Shown piece after piece: positions 1 through 5,043 of a DNA stretch of 5,043 bases (the stretch's first letter is position 1; every line of letters begins with the position of its first letter). Made by a program: the position numbers and the translations under genes. Source of the DNA: Opitutaceae bacterium (GTDB lineage Bacteria > Verrucomicrobiota > Verrucomicrobiia > Opitutales > Opitutaceae); the NCBI GenBank assembly GCA_003168315.1, contig PMSP01000408.1:454-5496 (forward strand), in the 5' to 3' direction. The notes under the pieces are model-generated. The model saw nothing but the letters and a program-made list of their open reading frames with translations. It was not told the DNA's origin and did not search any database.

Positions 1-705
1 CATGAACGACATCTCCTCGAGGTAGGTCGAGAGCGCCCGCTCCCGGTAGATCCCGTCGATGAACGCCCTCAGCTTGGAGTCGTAGCGCATGAGGTCGCGC
101 AGGCCCTGCCACCGGATCTCGAGCATCTCGGAGCCCCCGCCGGATGCGAGGATCGTGGCCGTTCGGGGCATCCTGGACAGGGCGGCAATCTCCCCGAAGA
201 CGTCGCCGGACCGTATCGTCGCCGTCCGCTGCCCGCTCAGCACGCGCGGGATGTCCTGCAGGATGATTCCGGGCTCGGTGCCGGACTCCTTCAGGTTCTC
301 GCGCACGGCGCCCTTGGCCTCCCCGCGGCGGGCCACCTCGTCCTCGGCCGGGTTGGACCAAAGCTGGGCGAGCGCCCTGAAGATCCCCCGCCGCGCGGGC
401 TCGCTCCGTCCGACCATCTTGGGGGGTAGGCCAGGGCTCAGCACGACCTCGGCCGTGCCCGAGATGACCATGAAGGCCGAGTTGCCGTAGTCGCCCTCGC
501 GAACGATGATCTCTCCCGGCTTGAACTGGCGCAGCCGGACGTCGTTCTTCAGGATGTCGGGGAGCGGCGCCGACCTCGGGAAGGACCCGGCGTCCATGTC
601 CTTGAACGGGGCGAGCTTCAGGAGCCGGTTCACGTCCAGCGCGGACATGTCCTTGCTGAACGGCACGTCCCAGCGCCGGGGACGGTTGAGTCCGGACGCG
701 CTCAT
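1..705 (-). CDS. Cyclic-nucleotide-binding (cNMP/CRP-type) domain protein, C-terminus outside window
   Basis: Only the first 235 residues are visible; the frame is open through base 1, so the stop lies outside. A CRP-type cNMP-binding beta-roll is seen: residues 59-89 (RQFKPGEIIVREGDYGNSAF, then VISGTAEVVL) form the first strands, and residues 170-183 (FGEIAALSRMPRTA) are a canonical phosphate-binding cassette with E172 and R181, the residues that in this family contact the ribose and cyclic phosphate. Between the halves lies an unusual insert of about 70 residues (90-158), partly helical and charged. After the roll, residues 198-235 look like the C-helix leading into another domain, possibly a second cNMP roll. 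No DNA-binding helix-turn-helix, cysteine or membrane segment is seen in this part. The ATG overlaps the stop of the upstream reductase gene, supporting this start and an operon. Binding of a cyclic nucleotide is inferred. It could be a regulator, or a large multidomain redox protein gated by cNMP; the unseen C-terminus decides. Confidence 0.85.
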   Translation of the reverse strand, partial: MSASGLNRPRRWDVPFSKDMSALDVNRLLKLAPFKDMDAGSFPRSAPLPDILKNDVRLRQFKPGEIIVREGDYGNSAFMVISGTAEVVLSPGLPPKMVGRSEPARRGIFRALAQLWSNPAEDEVARRGEAKGAVRENLKESGTEPGIILQDIPRVLSGQRTATIRSGDVFGEIAALSRMPRTATILASGGGSEMLEIRWQGLRDLMRYDSKLRAFIDGIYRERALSTYLEEMSFM

Positions 706-707
706 CA
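703..707 (-). other. TGATG stop/start overlap between reductase and cNMP protein genes
   Basis: Read on the minus strand, the reductase stop TGA (707-705) shares its A with the ATG (705-703) of the cNMP-binding protein. This one-base overlap is typical of translational reinitiation. No strong Shine-Dalgarno sequence precedes the ATG, which fits coupling to the upstream gene. It indicates that the two products are made together, in similar amounts. Confidence 0.8.
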
Positions 708-2000
708 GGCGTCGATCACCAGGGCGGTGGCGGGGCGGCAGATGCAGGCGAGGCAGGAGCCCTGCTCGACGTCCGCGCCGTGCGAGCCGATGTACTCCAC
801 GGTCCCGGATTTGATGGCCACCAGGCAGGAGCCGCAGTTGCCCGCCCGGCAGCCGGCGTCGATCTTGACGCGCGCCTCCTCGGCGAGCTCGAGGAGCGAC
901 CTGCCCGCGCCCTGCCACGCGACCTTCTTGCCCGACTTGGCAAAGGTGACCTCAAGGCCGCCAAACGGCGGAAAGGTCACGGCCACCTTGGCCTCGGGCT
1001 TTGCCGCCCGCTTGACCGAGGCGGGCCCGAAGGCCTCAAAGTGCACCCATTCGTCGGGGACGCCCCACCTGCGCAGGTCCTCGGTGATGCTTTCCATGAA
1101 GGCGCCCGGGCCGCACAGGAAGTACTCAAAATTGTTCGAGGGCAGCAGCTGCTTGAAGAGGTCCACCGTCACGCGGCCCTCGTGGTGATAGTCGTGGCCG
1201 CTCTTCTCGGCGCCCATCGGCTTCGAGTAGCAGACATGCATCCGCACGTTCTTGTTCTCCGCGGCGAGCCCGTTCATGTAGGCCTTGAACATGTGGTCGT
1301 TGCCGTTGCGGGCCCCGTGGAAGAACCAGATCTCCCGGTTCGCCCGCGCCTCGGTGAGGGCGTTCGCCATGGCAACCATCGGCGTCACGCCGACGCCGCC
1401 CGAGATGAGGACGACCGGGCGCTCCTGCTCGAGGTCGAGGTGGAAGTGCCCGTTGGGCGCCTTCACGTCCAGGATGTCGCCGACCTTCACCTGGTCGCAG
1501 AAGAAGGACGAGCCCACCCCGGGGGGATGGCCGCCCGCCTCGGGCGGCGGGCACCGCTTGATCGTCACTCGGTAGTGGGAGGTCCTCGCGCAGTCCGAGA
1601 GAGAGTAGCAGCGAACGAGCGGCTTGCCGAGGCCGGGGACGTTGAGCTGGAACGTGAGGTATTGTCCGGGCTTGAACGACGGCAGCGGCTTCCCGTCGTG
1701 GGGCTTCAGGTAGAAGGAGAACGTGTCCGCGCACTCCATGACCTTCTGCGCCACGGAGAACTTCCGGGTCCCGTTCCAGGCCGCGCTGGCCTCTTTGACC
1801 GTCTTTATCTGCTGGCGGGCCTTCTCAATCTCAAGCTCGAGGCGGCGGCACTCGAGCGCCGCCCGCTTCCGGTCGGAGAGGACGCGGCCGACACCGAGGG
1901 CGACGAGCAGGCAGACCTCGATCGCGAGGCCGGCGACAATGAGGAAGCCCGCGGCCGTCGCGGGATGCTGGGTGAACAGTTTTACTGCCTTCTCCAGCAT
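705..2000 (-). CDS. Membrane-anchored NAD(P)H oxidoreductase with FAD, NAD and C-terminal 2Fe-2S ferredoxin domains
   Basis: This 431-residue protein should pass electrons from NAD(P)H through FAD to a 2Fe-2S cluster. Residues 14-38 form one transmembrane helix, followed by R39, R44, K45 and R46, which by the positive-inside rule places the catalytic part in the cytoplasm. Residues 44-72 are a charged, probably coiled linker. The FAD domain has GQYL at 112 and RCYSLS at 130-135 (the R-x-Y-S motif). The nucleotide domain has GGVGVTP at 201-207 and CGPGAFM at 296-302, then HFEAFGP at 320-326. The ferredoxin domain (about 338-431) has C384-x4-C389-x2-C392 and C419 as likely ligands. The order FNR-then-ferredoxin is that of Hcr- and PaaE-type reductases and the reverse of NqrF, although an N-terminal anchor recalls NqrF. 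No oxygenase or hybrid-cluster protein is adjacent, so the electron acceptor is unknown. The first gene of a leftward operon; no clear Shine-Dalgarno precedes its ATG. Confidence 0.92.
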   Translation of the reverse strand: MLEKAVKLFTQHPATAAGFLIVAGLAIEVCLLVALGVGRVLSDRKRAALECRRLELEIEKARQQIKTVKEASAAWNGTRKFSVAQKVMECADTFSFYLKPHDGKPLPSFKPGQYLTFQLNVPGLGKPLVRCYSLSDCARTSHYRVTIKRCPPPEAGGHPPGVGSSFFCDQVKVGDILDVKAPNGHFHLDLEQERPVVLISGGVGVTPMVAMANALTEARANREIWFFHGARNGNDHMFKAYMNGLAAENKNVRMHVCYSKPMGAEKSGHDYHHEGRVTVDLFKQLLPSNNFEYFLCGPGAFMESITEDLRRWGVPDEWVHFEAFGPASVKRAAKPEAKVAVTFPPFGGLEVTFAKSGKKVAWQGAGRSLLELAEEARVKIDAGCRAGNCGSCLVAIKSGTVEYIGSHGADVEQGSCLACICRPATALVIDA

Positions 2001-2116
2001 TTAATGGAAGATGGTTTGTGCTCGCACGTGCCCTGGCACCGACATTTGACGCTGGAATCTAGGCCCTGAACAACCCATTGGTAGAACAGATTCACCGACC
2101 GGGCCAAACCTATTAT
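2001..2116. promoter_or_regulatory. Divergent intergenic region between reductase operon and cytochrome gene
   Basis: These 116 bp separate two outward-facing genes and should hold the promoters for both. The region is richer in A+T than the flanking coding DNA. A TTGACG (2046-2051, plus strand) resembles a -35 box, but I find no good -10 at the right spacing. The region also holds the overlapping palindromes listed separately. Sharing one control region would allow the reductase/cNMP operon and the cytochrome to be co-regulated; this is inference from layout. Confidence 0.55.
2018..2039. promoter_or_regulatory. Cluster of overlapping GTGC/GCAC palindromes, possible operator
   Basis: Three inverted repeats overlap in 22 bp. 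GTGC-TC-GCAC occupies 2018-2027, the perfect palindrome GCACGTGC occupies 2024-2031, and GTGCC-CT-GGCAC occupies 2028-2039. They lie 18-39 bp upstream of the reductase ATG. This is a plausible binding site for a dimeric repressor or activator, or a short hairpin in the reductase leader. It does not match the CRP or FNR consensus sites. The identity of any binding protein is unknown. Confidence 0.3.
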
Positions 2117-2117
2117 A
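2112..2117 (-). promoter_or_regulatory. Candidate -10 box (exact TATAAT) for the leftward reductase operon
   Basis: The minus strand reads TATAAT exactly at 2117-2112, in otherwise G+C-rich DNA. It would start transcription near 2105 and give a leader of roughly 100 nt ahead of the reductase ATG. The hexamer 17 bp upstream (GCTCAA) is a poor -35 match and there is no TG extension, so the promoter would need an activator or an alternative sigma factor. The box overlaps the start codon of the divergent cytochrome gene, so the assignment is tentative. Confidence 0.25.
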
Positions 2118-3253
2118 TGAGTCGCGCGATAAACTTGAGCCTTCTCCTCTTGCTCGTGCCCGCAGCCGCGGCGGCCCCGGCCTCCGGGATGGAGACCCTG
2201 GGCTCCAACTCATGCTCGGCCAGCGGCTGCCACGGGGGCGCGGGGGAGCTCAGCAACCAGTACGTGATCTGGTCCCAGAGGGACGTGCACTCCCGGTCGT
2301 TCGCGACCCTGACGACCGCCCGCTCGGCCCGAATGGCCGAGGCGCTGGCGATCGCCAACCCCGCCGCCAGCCCCCGCTGCGTGGTTTGCCATGCGCCACT
2401 GGAGAACGTGCCGCCGGAGGCCCTGGGCGCGGGCGTCGAGCCGACGGAGGGGGTATCCTGCTCGAGCTGCCACAACCCGCCCGACGGCTGGCTGCGCGGC
2501 CACACGCGCCCGGACTGGACCCACGCCGACCGCGTGGCCGCCGGGATGAGGGACGAGGTGGACCTCTACACGCGGGCAAACACCTGCGTTGCTTGCCACC
2601 AGAACGTGGACCCCGAGATCGTCCGGGTGGGGCACCATCCCGCCCTCATCTTCGAGATGGATGGTCAAACCCAGGACGAACCCAGGCACTGGAGCGAGCA
2701 TCCCGCGGACGTCGGGGCACAGGCATGGTTCGTGGGCCAGGCGGTGGCCCTTCGCGAGGTGAGCTGGGCGCTCCTCAACGGCAACGCGGACCCGGCTCGC
2801 TCAGCCCCGGTCTGGCAGGGCCTTTCCTGGCTCCTTTCACGGAGCGGACTCGACTTCAGCCTGCCAGGTTCGGATCTGCAAGCCATGTCGCCGCAGTCGC
2901 TTGCCTCGGCGGTCGAGCACGCCGACATGCTGGCGAAGCGCGCGGCCCAGGCCTGGCAGCCGCGGTACGCCTCGGAGGTGCTGCACAGGCTCGCGGCCAC
3001 CGGGGGCGACTTCACGGCCCCCGGCGTCGCCCCGATCGACCAGGCAGGCCGCGCCGAGCGTCTCGTCCTCGCACTCGACCGCCTGCTGGACGCCGTCCCG
3101 GCTGCCGGTCATTCGCCCGGGGTTTCGGCCAGCCTCGACCGGCTTTTCAAGCTTGCGCAGTCGCAGCCGGACTTTGACCCGGCGCAGTTCGCGCGCGAGC
3201 TGGGCGGCTTCGCAGCCGCCCTCGGCCCGGTCAATGGCCCGTCGGCGCGGTGA
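2117..3253 (+). CDS. Exported tetraheme cytochrome c, cytochrome c554-like
   Basis: This 378-residue protein carries a signal peptide (R3, hydrophobic run at 7-20 with an Ala-rich cleavage region near 18-20) and acts outside the cytoplasmic membrane. Four c-type haem motifs are visible: C33-x4-C38-H39 (a non-standard C-X4-CH), C88-x2-C91-H92, C115-x2-C118-H119 and C157-x2-C160-H161. Possible distal ligands are H58 (VHSRSF), H129, H136 and H173/H174. The motif spacing resembles cytochrome c554-type multiheme proteins, which carry electrons rather than catalyse; I infer electron transfer. Residues about 185-378 have no cysteine and look mostly helical, so roughly half the protein is haem-free. 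The ATG at 2117 is preferred because it directly precedes a good signal peptide; an in-frame TTG at 2078 would add 13 polar residues ahead of it. No clear Shine-Dalgarno is seen. The 3' end overlaps the convergent GlcG-like gene by 23 bp. Confidence 0.88.
   Translation: MSRAINLSLLLLLVPAAAAAPASGMETLGSNSCSASGCHGGAGELSNQYVIWSQRDVHSRSFATLTTARSARMAEALAIANPAASPRCVVCHAPLENVPPEALGAGVEPTEGVSCSSCHNPPDGWLRGHTRPDWTHADRVAAGMRDEVDLYTRANTCVACHQNVDPEIVRVGHHPALIFEMDGQTQDEPRHWSEHPADVGAQAWFVGQAVALREVSWALLNGNADPARSAPVWQGLSWLLSRSGLDFSLPGSDLQAMSPQSLASAVEHADMLAKRAAQAWQPRYASEVLHRLAATGGDFTAPGVAPIDQAGRAERLVLALDRLLDAVPAAGHSPGVSASLDRLFKLAQSQPDFDPAQFARELGGFAAALGPVNGPSAR
3202..3221 (-). terminator. Candidate hairpin terminator for the GlcG/HbpS-like gene, embedded in the cytochrome coding sequence
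   Basis: A perfect 8-bp G+C-rich stem, arms GGGCGGCT and AGCCGCCC, encloses a four-base TCGC loop. On the minus strand it begins 9 bases after the stop of the GlcG/HbpS-like gene, the usual place for an intrinsic terminator, but no T-run follows, so at most it is a hairpin-only type. On the plus strand it lies inside the last codons of the cytochrome gene (Gly-Gly-Phe-Ala-Ala-Ala) and could equally be a by-product of GC-rich codons. Confidence 0.35.
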
Positions 3254-4742
3254 CGGCGGGCGCGGGAGGGTTCAATTCCGGATCGCGGGGGAAATCGGCG
3301 TAGGGCAGCCTCGCGCCCAGGTAGGTGAAGCTGTCCGCCCTGATCGAGGTGCTCGGCTGGAATCCCGGAGTGCCCGACGCCGAGATCAGGTCGTCCTGGT
3401 CAATGCCGTCCCCGGAAACCCCGATGGCTCCAATCAGGACTCCGTTCCGGTAGAGCGGGAACCCGCCGGGGAAGATGGTGATGCCGTTTGGAAGGTTGGG
3501 GTCGACCGTGCCCGTCCCTGCAATGATGGGCGCCGAGTAGCGTTCCTGCAGGCCGTTGAACGGGCCGGGCGGCTCGTTGTCGATCCCCGGCGGGTACATG
3601 CTCTGGGCGAGGAAGCCGACCGTGCGGGCGGAGAATGCCCGCGACGCGTCCGAGAAGAAAAGCGCGGTCCTCGCCTTCTGCACCGAGACGTCCCAGGAGA
3701 AGATCGTGGCGTCGGGCGTCCGGAAGGTCCCCAGGACCACCGGGGGCTGCCCGGGCGCATCGGGGTTGTTGACGACCGATATGAACACTTCGGCCATCTG
3801 CCCCACCGGGAGGCGGATCCCCGCGCGCGTGACGAGCGCGCGGGCGGCGGCGTTGGCCAGGATCTGCGTCACCTCAACCTCGCTCAGGCGCGCCTGGCCG
3901 GAGATTTTCCCCGATGCCGGGTCGCCGATGATCGGCGCCCGGACCTGCCCTAGGACGCCGCCCAGGACGGCGGTGGGCCACGCCTTCGGCTGGAGGGCGA
4001 CCAGGCCCGAGGTGTCCGGGGCCAGGGGCACGGCGTCCGTCGCCGCGGAGCTCTCGACGTAGGGCAGCCGTATCCCGCCGACGAATATGTTCGAGCTGAG
4101 GATGGCCGACGGCGGCTCATACCCCGCCTGCCCGGTGAGGGCAACGATCTCATTGGTATCCGGTCCGTCGATGCTCCCGTCCTCAACCTCGGGCCCGGCG
4201 CCGGTCACGCCGATTCCCGCGACGAGGACCCCGTCCTTGTAGATCGGGACGCCGCCCGCCGACCCGTAGAGGCGCGTTCCCGGGATCCGGCTGCCGTCCA
4301 GTCGCCGGAAGTTGTTCACGTCCGAGAACGCCATGGACGAGAATCCGACTCCGACCAGCGGGCCTGGTGGGGTGTTCTCGATCCCGGGCGGGTAGTGCTG
4401 CTGGATGATGAAGCCCGCGGTCCTCGACGTCAGAGCCTCCCCGCCGCTGCTCAGGAAGACGGCCGTGCCCGCCTTCGATACCGCCACGGCCTCCTGCGAC
4501 TCGGTGAAGTTCTGGGTCCCGTCGGCCGCGCGAACGAGGAGCTCGCGCCCGTCGCGGTCCACGATGGCGATCACCGAATCCGGGGAAATCTGCTGGGCGG
4601 CCCCCGCGGCCTGGGCGTAGACCAAGGCCTGGTCGTCGACCGACAGGCCCTGCCCGCGGGCGACATTGGCGCACGCGAGGGAGCAGGCGCAGAGGACCCC
4701 TGCGCCCAGTGCGGGGAATCGTCGGCCGGAGGCGTGATTCAC
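3231..4742 (-). CDS. Exported protein with two GlcG/HbpS-like (haem-binding family) domains
   Basis: This 503-residue protein begins with an N-terminal signal sequence (R7-R8, hydrophobic stretch 11-25, probable cleavage between 25 and 31; no good lipobox despite C18, C20 and C24). Domain 1 (about 34-229) has the GlcG/HbpS pattern: strand VIAIVDRDGREL at 57-68, a helix with SKAGTAVF at 89-96, and GGVPIYKDGVLVAGIGVTG at 163-181. Domain 2 (about 287-482) repeats it: VLGTFRTPDA at 336-345, QKARTALFF at 355-363 and GGFPLYRNGVLIGAIGVSG at 426-444. Both have an extra loop containing YPPGI-[ED]-N-x-PPGP. A Pro-rich tail follows. HbpS binds haem and GlcG is a small protein of the glycolate locus; haem binding here is inferred from family only. 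The start is GTG at 4742: there is an in-frame stop at 4800-4802 upstream and no other start before the signal peptide. A 65-bp gap separates it from the upstream gene on the same strand, with no clear promoter or Shine-Dalgarno. Confidence 0.85.
   Translation of the reverse strand: MNHASGRRFPALGAGVLCACSLACANVARGQGLSVDDQALVYAQAAGAAQQISPDSVIAIVDRDGRELLVRAADGTQNFTESQEAVAVSKAGTAVFLSSGGEALTSRTAGFIIQQHYPPGIENTPPGPLVGVGFSSMAFSDVNNFRRLDGSRIPGTRLYGSAGGVPIYKDGVLVAGIGVTGAGPEVEDGSIDGPDTNEIVALTGQAGYEPPSAILSSNIFVGGIRLPYVESSAATDAVPLAPDTSGLVALQPKAWPTAVLGGVLGQVRAPIIGDPASGKISGQARLSEVEVTQILANAAARALVTRAGIRLPVGQMAEVFISVVNNPDAPGQPPVVLGTFRTPDATIFSWDVSVQKARTALFFSDASRAFSARTVGFLAQSMYPPGIDNEPPGPFNGLQERYSAPIIAGTGTVDPNLPNGITIFPGGFPLYRNGVLIGAIGVSGDGIDQDDLISASGTPGFQPSTSIRADSFTYLGARLPYADFPRDPELNPPAPAVTAPTGH
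3297..4643 (-). repeat. Internal duplication: two tandem GlcG/HbpS-like domains in one gene
   Basis: Copy 1 covers about 4056-4643 and copy 2 about 3297-3884 (gene reads right to left). Matching blocks are SRTAGFI (106-112) and ARTVGFL (372-378); YPPGIENTPPGP (117-128) and YPPGIDNEPPGP (383-394); the GG-[VF]-P-[IL]-Y segments at 163 and 426; and RLPY at 225 and 478. The offset between copies falls from 266 to 253 residues, so small insertions separate them. Traces remain in the DNA, for example a near-identical run coding for PPGI at about 3584-3598 and 4379-4395. This is an old gene duplication and fusion. Confidence 0.8.
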
Positions 4743-4807
4743 ACCGGAAATGAACGAATCACCCGCTGAAAAAGCCAGCCCTTTTCCTGCGGGCGGCGCT
4801 CAGGCCC

Positions 4808-5043
4808 TCAGGGAAATCCCCAGGCTGGGTCCTGCTTCTGGGGGAAAATCCGGGCCATCTCGAGGTCCACCAGGTGCTTCTGCTCCGCAAAAGTCCGCCC
4901 ACTCGGGCTCAGAACGCGGTCCACCTGCGCCTTGAGCGCGGCGACACCCGCCTTGTCATCGCAGCGGACGCCGGTCGCGACGCGACCGACGAACCCGCAG
5001 AACGTGCACTCGACCTCCTGGCCTGGCTTCACCTGGCGCAGCT
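4808..5043 (-). CDS. Unrecognised small or N-terminally incomplete protein with a C-x2-C motif
   Basis: I do not recognise this gene. The frame is open through the right edge, so it may be the end of a longer protein; a GTG at 5032 would otherwise start a 74-residue product. Counting from that GTG, residues 9-12 are C-T-F-C followed by GFVGRV, and a third cysteine is at 24 (VRCDDK). This resembles half of a zinc-ribbon or other metal site, but a fourth ligand is not seen in the window. Residues 27-64 look helical and charged, and the end is aromatic and Pro-rich (DPAWGFP). It lacks a membrane segment in the visible part. It lies 65 bp upstream of the GlcG/HbpS-like gene on the same strand and may share its transcript. 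Confidence 0.5.
   Translation of the reverse strand, partial: LRQVKPGQEVECTFCGFVGRVATGVRCDDKAGVAALKAQVDRVLSPSGRTFAEQKHLVDLEMARIFPQKQDPAWGFP

Noticed and set aside
89..490. 133-codon plus-strand open frame within the cNMP-protein region
   Set aside because: The minus strand encodes a continuous cNMP-binding domain here with intact phosphate-binding cassette; the plus-strand product is Arg/Ser-rich and unrecognisable.
1530..1548. Perfect 8-bp hairpin with a 3-base loop (arms GCCGCCCG and CGGGCGGC)
   Set aside because: It lies in the middle of the reductase coding sequence, in codons for a Pro/Gly-rich loop, with no T-run. It is best explained by GC-rich codons rather than a terminator.
780..2069. 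429-codon open frame on the plus strand, opposite the reductase gene
   Set aside because: The minus-strand frame has clear FAD, NAD and 2Fe-2S motifs. The plus-strand translation is Arg/Ala/Gly/Val-rich with no recognisable domain, as expected for an antisense shadow in high-GC DNA.
2078..2116. TTG start for the cytochrome, adding 13 residues
   Set aside because: The extra residues are polar and would precede the signal peptide; the ATG at 2117 gives a normal signal-peptide start.
2111..2116. TATTAT directly before the cytochrome ATG as its own plus-strand promoter
   Set aside because: Transcription would start several bases inside the gene, past the ATG, so it cannot serve this start; no -35 is at proper spacing.
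2901..3953. 350-codon plus-strand open frame crossing the cytochrome and GlcG-like genes
   Set aside because: It spans the ends of two well-supported genes in other frames and its translation is Arg/Pro-rich low complexity without motifs.
4672..4680. Cysteines near the signal peptide of the GlcG-like protein as a lipoprotein site
   Set aside because: None of C18, C20 or C24 has a proper lipobox ahead of it (for example Ser at -3 before C24), so an ordinary signal peptide is preferred.
4765..4779. Small inverted repeat GCTG/CAGC with an A-rich loop in the gap before the GlcG-like gene
   Set aside because: A four-base stem is too weak to call a terminator and no T-run follows the stem on the relevant strand.

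Overview
This is a G+C-rich bacterial window with tightly packed protein genes. I see no RNA genes, CRISPR arrays or insertion sequences. Third-position GC bias is strong on the real genes, so long open frames also appear on their opposite strands; these are shadows. The gene content (a multiheme cytochrome c, a membrane-anchored flavin/2Fe-2S reductase, a cyclic-nucleotide-binding protein and a GlcG/HbpS-type exported protein) fits an environmental high-GC bacterium with complex respiration, such as Planctomycetota, Myxococcota or Acidobacteriota. The phylum cannot be fixed from the sequence alone.

Layout. Left block, minus strand (1-2000): a transmembrane-anchored FAD/NAD(P)H reductase with a C-terminal plant-type 2Fe-2S ferredoxin domain, followed by a gene for a cyclic-nucleotide-monophosphate-binding protein that runs off the left edge. 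The two overlap by one base (TGATG), so they form an operon and are probably translationally coupled. Middle (2001-2116): a 116-bp divergent intergenic region with an exact TATAAT on the minus strand and a cluster of overlapping GTGC/GCAC palindromes. Right of it, plus strand (2117-3253): an exported tetraheme cytochrome c whose first haem motif is C-X4-CH and whose C-terminal half carries no haem motif. It meets, tail to tail with a 23-bp coding overlap, a minus-strand gene (3231-4742) for an exported protein made of two copies of a GlcG/HbpS-like domain. At the right edge (4808-5043, minus) is the end of a small or incomplete protein with a C-x2-C motif.

How the genes may work together. The reductase would take electrons from NAD(P)H in the cytoplasm through FAD to its 2Fe-2S cluster at the membrane. 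Its operon partner has an apparently intact cNMP phosphate-binding cassette. The divergently transcribed tetraheme cytochrome lies outside the cytoplasmic membrane. Together they suggest a redox module with nucleotide-dependent control. The step joining the cytoplasmic reductase to the periplasmic cytochrome is not encoded in the visible sequence and may lie in the unseen remainder of the cNMP protein or beyond. A link of the GlcG/HbpS protein to haem or redox chemistry is plausible from its family, but its orientation and separate spacing give only weak support for membership of the same system.
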